Below are positions 21,987-29,779 of a DNA stretch of 30,737 nt, piece by piece; position 1 is the first letter of the stretch, and each line of letters opens with the position of its first letter. Location of the stretch: IMG/VR virus record IMGVR_UViG_3300046804_001093, positions 1 to 30,737 of that record. One strand, given 5' to 3'. Made by a program: the position numbers and the translations under genes. A model generated the notes under the pieces. The model was not told where the DNA came from and did no database searches. It worked only from the letters and a program-made list of their open reading frames with translations. Source of the stretch: a virus.

Positions 21987-23967
21987 TTATGTAATGGATT
22001 ACGAGACCTTGATTAATTGTTTTGTTGCGGTATTTATTGATTATAAGTCTGATGAAAAGAAGGTATTTATAGTCCATGAACTTCAGAATGATTATCCGGA
22101 ACTCTATGCATTCTTACAAGATTGTAAGCATGAAGAGGTGTGGCATATATCATTTAATGGTATCAACTTTGACTCTCAGATTACTGAGTTTATTATTAGA
22201 GAAGGTGATTACTATTTAGACGAAGCTCCTGAGATTATTGCTCATACTTTATATCTAAAAGCACAGGATATTATAGAGAGGTCCAATAAGGGAGACTTTC
22301 CGGAATATGCTGAAAGGATACTTAGTATCAAGCAATTAGATGTATTCAGATTAAATCACTGGGATAACCCTGCAAAGAGATCTAGCTTGAAGTGGATAGA
22401 GTATTCTATGGATTGGAATAACGTAAGAGATATGCCGATCAAACATAGTACTGTTATTCGAACAAGAGATCAGATAAAAACTATAGTTGATTACTGTATT
22501 AATGACGTGCTAGCTACTAAGCAGATCATGTATCTTAGTAAAGATCAGATCATGCTTAGGAAAGCACTCAGTAATGAATATGAGATTAACTTATATAGTG
22601 CATCTGAACCGCGGATTTCTAAAGAACTATTTCTATTATTCTTAAGTAAGAAGATTGGTATCAAACGATATGATCTAAAACAAATGCGTACACACCGAAC
22701 TGAGATAGTTGTAGGTGATATACTGCTAGATTACTTAAAATTTAATCGAAAAGAGTTTAATAACATCTTTGAAAAGTTTAAAGTACTAAAAATTAATCCT
22801 AATGATACAAAGGGAGGATTTAAGTATTCTATAACTCATAAAGGTGTAAAGACAGACTTTGGTCTGGGTGGTGTGCATGGTGCTACAAAACCTGGTATAT
22901 ATGAAGCAAAAGATGGTATGATTATCATGACTTCAGATGTTACTAGTTTCTATCCTAATCTAGCGATTAGAAATAGATGGTCTCCAGCGCACTTACCAAA
23001 AGAAGATTTCTGCGATCAGTATGAATGGTTCTTTGAAGAGAGAAAGAAGATCCCGAAGAAAGATCCTAAGAACTATGTATATAAGATTATATTGAACAGT
23101 ACCTATGGTCTCAGCAATGATGAGAATAGTTTTTTATATGATCCTGAATTCACAATGCGTATTACTATTAATGGTCAGCTTAGTCTAGCAATGCTCTATG
23201 AGATGTTGTCAGACGGGATACCTAATAGTATACCGCTTATGCAGAATACAGATGGTTTAGAGATGATGATTCCCGAACAGCATAAAGGTATCTATATGGA
23301 TATCTGTAAGCAGTGGGAAGATATGACTCAGTTACAACTAGAGCATGATCAGTATGAGAAGCTCATACTAGCAGACGTAAATAATTATATTGCTGTATTC
23401 AAGAGTAAAGAGGTTAGCAAAGAAGATTGGGACTCTCTTAAGAAGAAGTCTCCACACTATGTATTTGCCGAGAATAGTGGAAAGTATTTCTTCAATGCTA
23501 CCAAGTGTAAGGGTAGATTTGAGTTTACAGATCTAGCTTTACATAAGAATAAATCTACCTTGATAGTGCCAAAAGCAATATATTATTACTTTGTGCATAG
23601 TATTGTACCTGAAGTAACTCTCCAAACTAATCGTAATATTCTTGATTACTGCATAGGTGTAAAGCGTAAAGGTGATTGGATATTTATGGAGACTTGTTTC
23701 ATCAAAGGTGTTCGTTACGACCGCGAACTTCAAGCTGTTGTTAGGTATTATATATCTAACAAAGGATGTAAAATTATTAAGGTCAATAAAGCTGATGGTA
23801 GAGAGACTCGTTTAGAAGGTAAGTATCTTCAGACAGAGTTTAATCTTTATGAAATTAAATCTTGGGCTGAGTACGATGTAAATGATGACTATTATTTAGA
23901 ACGTATTTACAAAGAGATTGAAAACATCAGTAAAGAAAAGGAAAAATCACAACTAACTTTATTTTAA
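21967..23967 (+). CDS. Family B DNA polymerase with proofreading exonuclease
   Basis: Phage replicative polymerase, 666 residues, short for the family. The 3'-5' exonuclease shows DYE (11-13), NGINFD (64-69) and VDYCIND (174-180). The polymerase shows motif A SDVTSFYPN (323-331), motif B KIILNSTYG (373-381) and motif C QNTDG (426-430). The first Asp of the usual DTD is Asn, but the metal-binding second Asp (429) is kept. The C-terminus QLTLF (662-666) resembles a clamp-binding peptide. The start lies within the HNH gene's last codons, so the beginning of the ancestral gene may have been changed by that insertion. Confidence 0.9.
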   Translation: MIMVLSNYVMDYETLINCFVAVFIDYKSDEKKVFIVHELQNDYPELYAFLQDCKHEEVWHISFNGINFDSQITEFIIREGDYYLDEAPEIIAHTLYLKAQDIIERSNKGDFPEYAERILSIKQLDVFRLNHWDNPAKRSSLKWIEYSMDWNNVRDMPIKHSTVIRTRDQIKTIVDYCINDVLATKQIMYLSKDQIMLRKALSNEYEINLYSASEPRISKELFLLFLSKKIGIKRYDLKQMRTHRTEIVVGDILLDYLKFNRKEFNNIFEKFKVLKINPNDTKGGFKYSITHKGVKTDFGLGGVHGATKPGIYEAKDGMIIMTSDVTSFYPNLAIRNRWSPAHLPKEDFCDQYEWFFEERKKIPKKDPKNYVYKIILNSTYGLSNDENSFLYDPEFTMRITINGQLSLAMLYEMLSDGIPNSIPLMQNTDGLEMMIPEQHKGIYMDICKQWEDMTQLQLEHDQYEKLILADVNNYIAVFKSKEVSKEDWDSLKKKSPHYVFAENSGKYFFNATKCKGRFEFTDLALHKNKSTLIVPKAIYYYFVHSIVPEVTLQTNRNILDYCIGVKRKGDWIFMETCFIKGVRYDRELQAVVRYYISNKGCKIIKVNKADGRETRLEGKYLQTEFNLYEIKSWAEYDVNDDYYLERIYKEIENISKEKEKSQLTLF

Positions 23968-23968
23968 A

Positions 23969-25060
23969 ATGCCCTTTAAATTAACAATGGGTGCATCCCC
24001 GGAGAGTTATCTTCGGGATGCATCTCTTATTCCTTCTCATGGTGGAAGGTATAAAGTAATTACAAATTCAAGTATTATTGATTTAGTAAAGCAAGAACTA
24101 GCAGCAGCTAATCTTGTAGTAGACAAATCATTATACTCTTCTAATGGAAATGTTTCAGTAGGTAACCATTATATATCTTATGGTACAACTGAGAATATAG
24201 GTATGGTATTTACCTGGGTTAACTCTTATGATAAGTCTACAAGATTTCATTGTAGTATTGGTCTACACTTTAAAGATACAGATGGTATCATGATTACTTC
24301 TGATATGGCATTCTTTATGCGCAAGCATACTGGTACTGCAGATGTAGAAATGGTTGATGCTGTAAAGGACCAAATATCTAGAGCTGACTATTTATATAAT
24401 GAGTTGCTAAATAGAAAGTCTCAACTAGAAACTGAGATCATAAGTAAAGATGAGATGGGTGATATTATTGGTAGAGCATTTGTTAATGATCATCTAAAGC
24501 CAGACCAACTTACTTCTACTAAATGGAGATATGAGAAGGCAGGTAATGATGATATTACTCTATGGAATGCTTATCTAATTCTAGCAGCATCTATTCAGCA
24601 CTCACATCCAAAGAGTTATACCAGATCTCACATTGGTTGTTTTGATGTAGTATATGAAAAGTACTTAACTAGGTATGCATTAAGTCTAACACCTAATCAG
24701 ATTAGTGAGCAAGTAGCATTGTCTATAACTCCGGAAGTTGCTGATAATCAAATGAGTATCTTTGATGTCATTGATGAGCAAGAACCAGAGATGTATGTAG
24801 ACATGACTAATGATTTACTAATTCCTGGTTTTGATAATGTAGATTTATCCGGTTCTGATTTTGATATAGATACTAAAGATGAACCTCAACTATTTGATTT
24901 TGAACAAGATGATGCACCATTTGATACTACACCAGTACCAGATGCGTTCTATGAAGATCAAGTAGTAGAAGAAAAAGTAGAAAATAACTTGTCTGCTGAA
25001 GAAGAATTCTTTAACTTTGGTGTATCAGATGATGATGTACTAGATTTACCAGAACTTTAA
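23969..25060 (+). CDS. DUF932-like protein with acidic tail
   Basis: 363-residue protein. The first 230 residues contain blocks of the kind seen in DUF932 phage/plasmid proteins (IGMVFTWVNSYDKSTRFHCS, 77-96; LWNAYLILAASIQHSHP, 198-214). The rest is acidic and probably disordered, with QMSIF (261-265) resembling a clamp-binding peptide. It follows the polymerase after one base. DUF932 is a plasmid/phage family of unknown activity, so the name is tentative. Confidence 0.6.
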   Translation: MPFKLTMGASPESYLRDASLIPSHGGRYKVITNSSIIDLVKQELAAANLVVDKSLYSSNGNVSVGNHYISYGTTENIGMVFTWVNSYDKSTRFHCSIGLHFKDTDGIMITSDMAFFMRKHTGTADVEMVDAVKDQISRADYLYNELLNRKSQLETEIISKDEMGDIIGRAFVNDHLKPDQLTSTKWRYEKAGNDDITLWNAYLILAASIQHSHPKSYTRSHIGCFDVVYEKYLTRYALSLTPNQISEQVALSITPEVADNQMSIFDVIDEQEPEMYVDMTNDLLIPGFDNVDLSGSDFDIDTKDEPQLFDFEQDDAPFDTTPVPDAFYEDQVVEEKVENNLSAEEEFFNFGVSDDDVLDLPEL

Positions 25061-25071
25061 TAAAAAGACTC

Positions 25072-25116
25072 GGGGGGTATGCAGACCCTTGCATGCCCCT
25101 TCGGGTCTAACTTTTT
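25072..25116 (+). terminator. Terminator with mutually exclusive hairpins
   Basis: Stem A: GGGGTATGCA (25074-25083) with TGCATGCCCC (25090-25099), one G-U pair. Stem B: AGACCC (25083-25088) with GGGTCT (25103-25108), followed by TTTTT (25112-25116). The loop of A holds the left arm of B, so the two compete. Stem B with the T run would act as terminator and stem A as its alternative, a possible attenuator between the DUF932-like gene and the next. Confidence 0.6.
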
Positions 25117-25120
25117 GATT

Positions 25121-25651
25121 ATGAATAAAATAGAATTCAACAAACAAGTAGATGAGCGTATTAGACTTATCCAGTCTGTATTACAAAAGAAAGGTGCAGA
25201 GTATGCTAATGACAAAGATGTATTCCACAACTTTGAAGAAGGTACTAAGATGTCCTTTCATGACACACGTGAGATGGTAGCTTGGGAGTATATGATGAAA
25301 CATATTATATCTATTAAAGATATGATATCTAATAAGCAATCATACTCTGAACACATGATTCGTGAAAAATTTGGAGACGCTATTAACTATCTAATTTTAA
25401 TAGAAGCTATGATGTTAGAATCTAATGGTATTCAGAAAAGATTTTGTAATGCTGTAAAAGAAGCTAGTCAAAAGGCTGAAAGAAAATTAGAACAGTTGCG
25501 TACTGAAGCTTATGAAAGAGGTATAGATCAAATGGGTCTTCCTAAACTACCAAGTAATGGTACGCCCGATAAAACAAGTTATCCAATAGATAAACTTAAA
25601 TTACAACAACTACCACATAACTATGATGAGTGGTACTATTCTAGTTACTAA
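25121..25651 (+). CDS. Probable MazG-like/DUF1599-type nucleotide enzyme
   Basis: 176-residue helical protein, possibly an all-alpha NTP pyrophosphatase or nucleotide-modification associated protein. Blocks include KKGAEYANDKDVFHNFEEG (23-41), WEYMMKHIISIKDM (55-68) and REKFGDAINYLILIE (81-95); GD..NY matches the acidic helix of the MazG/DUF1599 group. The ATG at 25121 lies just after the terminator; the longer frame from 25079 would start inside the hairpin and is rejected. It pairs with the MazG gene downstream. Confidence 0.6.
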   Translation: MNKIEFNKQVDERIRLIQSVLQKKGAEYANDKDVFHNFEEGTKMSFHDTREMVAWEYMMKHIISIKDMISNKQSYSEHMIREKFGDAINYLILIEAMMLESNGIQKRFCNAVKEASQKAERKLEQLRTEAYERGIDQMGLPKLPSNGTPDKTSYPIDKLKLQQLPHNYDEWYYSSY

Positions 25652-25652
25652 T

Positions 25653-26039
25653 ATGCAAGAAATAATTAATGCTGTAAAGCAATTCCATGATGTGTTTGGA
25701 CAACACTATGCAACAGAACCTAGTTTAATTAAAGAAAAAGAATACCAATTAAGACATGATCTACAAGCTGAAGAACTTTATGAATATCTTATGTCTTGTA
25801 GGGACAATGATCTGGTGGGTATTGCTGATGCTCTTGGTGATCAGTTATATATATTGGTGGGCACCATTCTTAAACACGGTTTGCAAGATAAGATTGTCGA
25901 AGTATTTGAAGAGATCCAAAGATCTAACATGAGTAAGTTGGGAGAAGACGGTTTACCTATTCTGAGAGAGGATGGTAAGATCTTAAAATCTAATCTCTAT
26001 ACACCACCTAAGATAAAAGAAATCTTAGAAAGAAAATAA
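25653..26039 (+). CDS. MazG-like nucleotide pyrophosphohydrolase
   Basis: 128-residue MazG-family protein that hydrolyses NTP or dNTP, in phages often (p)ppGpp-related or pool-cleaning. EE..E metal-binding residues (E40, E41, E44) are followed by DALGDQLY (59-66), and the end runs SNMSKLGEDG then REDGK and PP, as in the family. The ATG at 25653 directly follows the previous stop; the longer frame overlaps it. It is the last gene of the right-going arm, ending a few bases before the bidirectional terminator. Confidence 0.8.
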   Translation: MQEIINAVKQFHDVFGQHYATEPSLIKEKEYQLRHDLQAEELYEYLMSCRDNDLVGIADALGDQLYILVGTILKHGLQDKIVEVFEEIQRSNMSKLGEDGLPILREDGKILKSNLYTPPKIKEILERK

Positions 26040-26043
26040 ATTA

Positions 26044-26676
26044 TTAACTGGGGGAAGAAGCTTTTTTCTTCTCCCAGTATAATTTTTTAGCTAAGGATTG
26101 TTTTAGTTTTCTTTCTTCTGAATGTTTTTTACCTAGATGTGAAGGAGGTTTAGGGAATAGATCAGGGTTTTCCTTTCTTTTTTTAATATTAGATTCCCTG
26201 TTTTTCTGTTTAGTTTCTTCTGACCATTTTCTACCATAGTTCCAGTGATTAGAACCACTCCTATTAATAGACATTTCTTTTTTCTGAAGATCTGTAAATC
26301 TTGCTTTTCCTTTATTAGACTTGCTAATTTTTTGTTTTGTTTCTTCTGATGTTACAATACCTTGCCTAGGATGTACATCATATCTTATAGCTTTATTTAC
26401 GCACCTATTTATCCATATGTCAGAATGCTTAAGAACTTTCATTCTTCTTAAAACAGTTTCTTCCCAAATAATAGCTTCTTGTTTGTTATTAAAAACTTTA
26501 CGTACTTCAAAAGAAAAAGAATCTTTTCCATTTTCTTTGATTTGTTCTTTGATAGCTTTACTAGATGTAAAGTATTTTATCCAAAGATCTTTATCGGGTG
26601 TTGTTTTATTACCCCACCTTACTCCATAATATACCTTATTGGTAATTTTAGATTTAACTAAGTATGTATATGCCAT
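26044..26676 (-). CDS. GIY-YIG homing endonuclease with NUMOD3 repeats
   Basis: 210-residue homing endonuclease. The N-terminal GIY-YIG domain has TYLVK (4-8), VYYGVR (15-20) with Arg20, and WEE (71-73) holding the likely catalytic Glu. The rest is DNA-binding: three NUMOD3-like repeats (SEETKQKISKSNKGK at 110-124, SEETKQKNRESNIKK at 152-166 and SEERKLKQSLAKK at 186-198). The ATG at 26676 is preferred over the longer frame from 26712. Such genes are mobile; this one lies at the junction of the two arms and ends inside the bidirectional terminator. Confidence 0.85.
   Translation of the reverse strand: MAYTYLVKSKITNKVYYGVRWGNKTTPDKDLWIKYFTSSKAIKEQIKENGKDSFSFEVRKVFNNKQEAIIWEETVLRRMKVLKHSDIWINRCVNKAIRYDVHPRQGIVTSEETKQKISKSNKGKARFTDLQKKEMSINRSGSNHWNYGRKWSEETKQKNRESNIKKRKENPDLFPKPPSHLGKKHSEERKLKQSLAKKLYWEKKKASSPS
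26047..26088. terminator. Bidirectional terminator between the two gene arms
   Basis: ACTGGGGGAAG (26047-26057) pairs with CTTCTCCCAGT (26068-26078) with one G-U pair, 11 pairs in all, around a T-rich loop. A run of six T (26083-26088) follows for rightward transcripts; leftward, the strand reads TAATAATTTATTT, a weaker U tract. The left-going GIY-YIG gene ends within the stem. It lies exactly where the two arms converge. Confidence 0.75.
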
Positions 26677-26757
26677 ACTATAATATACAAAGAAAATCTT
26701 TAAAATCCTCAAAGGACCCGGTTACAGTAAACCAGATATCAAAAAGGTATTAGGTAT
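26677..26757. other. Gap of about 80 bases in front of the homing gene
   Basis: Between the 46-residue basic gene and the GIY-YIG gene. Reading leftward there is a short inverted pair GGTT-tactgt-AACC and a small TCCT-ttg-AGGA hairpin followed by TTTT, possibly a weak terminator of the late operon. A promoter-like TATATT lies just before the ATG, but it lacks the TTTG of the P1-P3 pattern. No coding frame seen. Confidence 0.4.
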
Positions 26758-26898
26758 TTAACCCTGACCGCGATATAGTTTTACGTAGTTTTTACTTGTT
26801 TTAAGTTTACTTGTTTTTTTCTTAGCTACAATCCCAGGACGCTTTTTACGAGCGTTCTTGGGTGCGTAGTTATTCTTTGCAGTATTTACCTTTGCCAT
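26758..26898 (-). CDS. 46-residue very basic protein
   Basis: Tiny frame of 46 codons reading MAKVNTAKNNYAPKNARKK at the start and ending KNYVKLYRGQG, with more than a third Lys/Arg. Strong basic charge and position at the end of the late arm suggest a DNA-condensing or virion-internal peptide, like the small basic J-type peptides of other phages (analogy only). It overlaps the upstream 36-residue gene by 13 bases, so it is coupled. Confidence 0.55.
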   Translation of the reverse strand: MAKVNTAKNNYAPKNARKKRPGIVAKKKTSKLKTSKNYVKLYRGQG

Positions 26899-26996
26899 AC
26901 ATTAGGGTTCTTTGGTTGTTTTGGTTTTTGTGTACGAGCTTCCTTGATTATGCTATCAAGTTTGTTATTCTCAGGTTTGAAGGGTTTGTTCTTCAT
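26886..26996 (-). CDS. 36-residue peptide, coupled
   Basis: Tiny frame of 36 codons rich in Lys, Pro and Asn (MKNKPFKPENNKL start). Its ATG overlaps the stop of the KYQ-GG protein gene by four bases (ATGA) and its end overlaps the basic peptide's start by 13 bases, which supports a real coupled gene. Function unknown. Confidence 0.5.
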   Translation of the reverse strand: MKNKPFKPENNKLDSIIKEARTQKPKQPKNPNVWQR

Positions 26997-27625
26997 TTTT
27001 TCTTTTTAGAATACATACGTTGAACTTGATCCATAGATGTAATAGGTCCTCCTTTTTTAAAACTAACAAATCCTTTAACAGGACCTTTAACTGGAGTTGA
27101 TGTTTGTTTCATCCTTTGAATATTATCTTTTACCCTACCTATAAAAGTAGGTTTATCAGATTTATATCTAGTTTTTGATTCAGCTAATCTTTCTTTTTCT
27201 TGCTGAGTTCTTGTATTTTTTTCATCATAACCAGCATCAGCCGCATACCCTCCTGATGTTTTTCTACTTTTACCTTGCATGTTATCTCTACCACTCCATG
27301 CTCTATTTTCATTTGCTTCTGCTGCTTTACGTGCTTGAGCAGATTCTTTCATTTGATTAATGCTACTTTTAACTTTTGCAACAGATGCTTGAACTTCTTC
27401 TTTTTTATTTTTAATTCCTGACGCAACTGAAGCAGCTACACTACCTTTTAACATCATTGGACTTTTGTTATCAGGATGAACAATATTTCTGTTGTAGCCA
27501 TATCCTTGTTCAGCAGCCCTTACTTTTTCTTCATTGCGTAAATCTCTATTCATCTTAATAGTATTAACTGCAGATTGAATAGGTCCTGGACCACCAGTTT
27601 GATATTTTTTTATTTTCTTTTTCAT
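26993..27625 (-). CDS. Lysine-rich KYQ-GG protein, probable virion component
   Basis: Unrecognised 210-residue protein beginning MKKKIKKYQTGGPG and ending with VSFKKGGPITSMDQVQ and a tail of Lys. The middle is Gln/Ala/Lys-rich and probably helical or disordered. The KKYQ..GG start is a pattern I associate with structural or internal proteins of Bacteroidota phages. It lies between the lysis genes and the tiny basic genes in the late arm. Virion location is inference. Confidence 0.6.
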   Translation of the reverse strand: MKKKIKKYQTGGPGPIQSAVNTIKMNRDLRNEEKVRAAEQGYGYNRNIVHPDNKSPMMLKGSVAASVASGIKNKKEEVQASVAKVKSSINQMKESAQARKAAEANENRAWSGRDNMQGKSRKTSGGYAADAGYDEKNTRTQQEKERLAESKTRYKSDKPTFIGRVKDNIQRMKQTSTPVKGPVKGFVSFKKGGPITSMDQVQRMYSKKKK

Positions 27626-27637
27626 ATACTAATATAG

Positions 27638-27793
27638 TTAAGATCCGCAATATAAACAACTATCATCTTCATTATCATACCAGTCGTTGTTCTTTTCCAT
27701 GATACGCTTTACTTCCTCATTAATCTGTTCTTGAGTCCAAGTTGGGTTCATAACTTTGATTTGTGCTCTTAAAAAATAAAAATTGCTGTCCAT
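27638..27793 (-). CDS. 51-residue hypothetical protein with CxxC end
   Basis: Small frame of 51 codons in a gap of about 170 bases. It contains PTWTQEQINEEVKRIMEK, an amphipathic helix, then an Asp/Glu/Asn-rich stretch and ends CLYCGS, a CxxC motif. The ATG overlaps the preceding stop (TAATG arrangement), supporting translation. Function unknown. Confidence 0.55.
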   Translation of the reverse strand: MDSNFYFLRAQIKVMNPTWTQEQINEEVKRIMEKNNDWYDNEDDSCLYCGS

Positions 27794-28257
27794 TAGTTAG
27801 TTAGTATTAGTAGTATTCCTAGTATTAAGGTACTACAACCTAACCCAATATTCCAATTAATAGACTTAGAATGTTGTATTTTTAACGTATTATGTTCTTC
27901 TATAAGCTTACTATGTACTTCTAAGAGACTATTATAATTCTTAGCATATACTTTAGCATCACCTATACATTTGTTATATTCTATTGTTAATAAACTCACC
28001 TCAAAGTTTTTGTCTTTAATAGATTTTTCTAATTCAAGAATTATACTATCCTTTAGAAGTATAGATTTCTGACAATAGGTATAGTCAATCATAGCATCAA
28101 GAATTGCTTTCTCTTGTGCTGGGGTTAAGATTATTCCGGGTGCTCCGTTAATGGTTAATCTTTGGGGAGTAAACTGACCAAAGACTGTCAAGCTGCTTGT
28201 CAGTAGCATACTTAACAAGAGCAAGATCTTTATCACGCTGGGTTTTGTTTCCATCAT
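27793..28257 (-). CDS. Spanin-like protein with signal segment and C-terminal membrane helix
   Basis: 154-residue protein. A Leu-rich signal segment (about 9-27, ending VFGQ) is followed by a long helical, coiled-coil-like region (45-130) with two Cys, and a C-terminal hydrophobic helix (GLGCSTLILGILLIL). It lacks a lipobox Cys after the signal, so it is not a standard Rz1-type lipoprotein. It overlaps the i-spanin-like gene by 110 bases, an arrangement typical of spanin pairs. Probably acts in outer-membrane disruption during lysis. Confidence 0.6.
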   Translation of the reverse strand: MMETKPSVIKILLLLSMLLTSSLTVFGQFTPQRLTINGAPGIILTPAQEKAILDAMIDYTYCQKSILLKDSIILELEKSIKDKNFEVSLLTIEYNKCIGDAKVYAKNYNSLLEVHSKLIEEHNTLKIQHSKSINWNIGLGCSTLILGILLILTN

Positions 28258-28504
28258 CTTTCTTTTTTAAACGTTTAATATGTAACATCCTTAGACTATC
28301 TGCATAAATAAGAGAGTCATGGGTTATTTTCATTTTTAAAGAATCAATTGTAAGACTATCAGCGTGAATCTTATCTATATATCTATACTTAGATTGCTCA
28401 TCTTTACCATAAGTAGCAATACTAAATACAAATATGGTTGCTATAACTACTAGTAATACTAGTATACTTATATCTTTAATTTGTTCCCGAGTCTCCTCCG
28501 TCAT
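28148..28504 (-). CDS. i-spanin-like membrane protein (Rz analogue)
   Basis: 118 residues from the ATG at 28504: a short cytoplasmic start, one membrane segment (ISILVLLVVIATIFVFSIA) and a long charged coiled-coil-like periplasmic part with DSL repeats. This is the layout of an inner-membrane spanin. The longer frame starts with TTG at 28534 and is less likely. It overlaps the holin gene by 29 bases and the next spanin-like gene by 110 bases. Confidence 0.6.
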   Translation of the reverse strand: MTEETREQIKDISILVLLVVIATIFVFSIATYGKDEQSKYRYIDKIHADSLTIDSLKMKITHDSLIYADSLRMLHIKRLKKKDDGNKTQRDKDLALVKYATDKQLDSLWSVYSPKINH

Positions 28505-28742
28505 TGTTGTCAGGTTTAGGGTGTTTTTTTTCAAAAATTTTTTCTATAACGGTAAGACCTAAACCTCCTCCAGCAATTAAGCACAAAGCATCAAACATGA
28601 ACTCTGGAGTAATATGGTCATCATTTCTAAAGGTAGCTATGTATGCAAGAATGATTACATTTACTAGTGTAAACACAGCAGATACTCTCTTACTAGAGAG
28701 ACCGCCTCTACTACTAAACATATCATAAAAGAACTTCTTCAT
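28476..28742 (-). CDS. Holin candidate
   Basis: 88-residue protein with two hydrophobic segments (about 22-38 and 50-66), a basic N-terminus and a charged Lys/Asp-rich C-terminus (EKIFEKKHPKPDNNDGGD). This is a common holin layout, and it follows the endolysin candidate directly (TAATG overlap) and precedes the spanin-like pair. Function as holin is inferred from topology and neighbours. Confidence 0.65.
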   Translation of the reverse strand: MKKFFYDMFSSRGGLSSKRVSAVFTLVNVIILAYIATFRNDDHITPEFMFDALCLIAGGGLGLTVIEKIFEKKHPKPDNNDGGDSGTN

Positions 28743-29287
28743 TAGAACTCTTTTAAAAGAGTATATGTAAACTTTCTAAATCCGGATTTCTTGCACTTGT
28801 CTAGTAACTGTGCAAATTGTTTTGGATCATTAAGAACTTGACATCCTGCAGACCATTTATCTATAATCTTAGAGATCATGCTAGGATTAGCACGGTGAAT
28901 GTTGATACCAAATAAACCGGTATCTGTTACTGCAGACTCTTCAGCAATATCATTCTTATTGCTATCTCTATATACTGTAATAGGACCACATTGAACTAAT
29001 GCTTCGTATTTACCTTGATGCATACCTATCTTCCAGCAGTCATCCCATTGTCCGGGTTTAAGTAATGCTGCACCTTTAGGGTTAAGTAAGTTCTGTAACC
29101 AGTGAGTACCTGGATTAGTAGTACATGTATACCAAGTAACACTATCTTTCTCAATTACACCAATAAGATCGTCAAACTGGTTCTTAGCATTAGCATTAGA
29201 TCTAATACCTACTAAGTGAAACACTGGCCATGAATAACCTAGTTTCTCAAACTCTGCTTTAAGTTCTTTTGCTGTATACTGTCTCAT
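28742..29287 (-). CDS. Endolysin candidate with L,D-transpeptidase-like active site
   Basis: 181-residue protein. The C-terminal part has GLFGINIHRANP (125-135) and KWSAGCQVLN (144-153). The His131, Ser146-x-Gly-Cys149 layout resembles the H..[S/T]xGC active site of YkuD-type L,D-transpeptidases. No signal peptide, so export would depend on the holin next to it. Cell-wall hydrolase is the likely role. An alternative is a cell-wall modifying enzyme of the virion. Confidence 0.65.
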   Translation of the reverse strand: MRQYTAKELKAEFEKLGYSWPVFHLVGIRSNANAKNQFDDLIGVIEKDSVTWYTCTTNPGTHWLQNLLNPKGAALLKPGQWDDCWKIGMHQGKYEALVQCGPITVYRDSNKNDIAEESAVTDTGLFGINIHRANPSMISKIIDKWSAGCQVLNDPKQFAQLLDKCKKSGFRKFTYTLLKEF

Positions 29288-29288
29288 A

Positions 29289-29777
29289 TTAATTATAAAT
29301 TCTAATTTCTATTTTTGAGAAAAAATTATTATTATCTCCAATTGCTCCTATAGGATTTCCAATATAATCTGTAACAACTAAATAAAAACTATTATTAATA
29401 TTATCAATTTCTAAAGTATAGTTTCGTACAGCTGTACCATCATCTCCCCAAAAAACTCCTGAAGTAAATATTTTATTTTGATCTAAAGTATAATTAGTTA
29501 ATGTATCAGTTATAAAATACGAAGTATTTAAGTCTTCCGATACCCATGTTAAATCTTCTCCTAAATCATTATAAATAATATCTACTACTGGAATACCAGT
29601 TCCTCCATTATCTAAACTTCTCCAATAAAAATTTGCTACATATGATTTATAAGGAGGGGTATATGTATTAGCACTTAACTGATCATATAATGCGTTAACG
29701 TGTCCATATCTAGCAACTTGAGCATCACTAGGTTTAGAGAAGTACTTCTTAAAGTTAAAGATATCTATGAACGCCAT
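29289..29777 (-). CDS. Virion-type protein, shared N-terminal module (copy 1)
   Basis: 162-residue protein beginning MAFIDIFNFKKYFSKPSD, followed by ARYGHVNALYDQL. The first 30 or so residues match the next gene's product (MAFIDLFNYKKYFATDSD, VSRVGHVNQLA), while the rest is beta-strand-rich and different. This suggests a common anchor and different exposed domains, as in head decoration or fibre proteins; inference only. It lies one base before the endolysin gene in the late arm. Confidence 0.65.
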   Translation of the reverse strand: MAFIDIFNFKKYFSKPSDAQVARYGHVNALYDQLSANTYTPPYKSYVANFYWRSLDNGGTGIPVVDIIYNDLGEDLTWVSEDLNTSYFITDTLTNYTLDQNKIFTSGVFWGDDGTAVRNYTLEIDNINNSFYLVVTDYIGNPIGAIGDNNNFFSKIEIRIYN

Positions 29778-29779
29778 AA

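Noticed and set aside
23236-23256. Inactive polymerase because of NTDG
   Set aside because: The metal-binding second Asp of motif C and the Asp of motif A are present, so loss of function is not supported.
25072-25116. H-type pseudoknot combining both stems
   Set aside because: The linker after stem A (three to four bases) is too short to cross a ten-base-pair helix, so competition is more likely than co-existence.
26677-26712. Leftward promoter before the GIY-YIG gene
   Set aside because: TATATTAT lacks the TTTG end and the spacing to an upstream TTTG is 22; too weak compared with P1-P4.
28505-28534. TTG start for the i-spanin-like gene
   Set aside because: An ATG at 28504 keeps the membrane segment and reduces the overlap with the holin gene.
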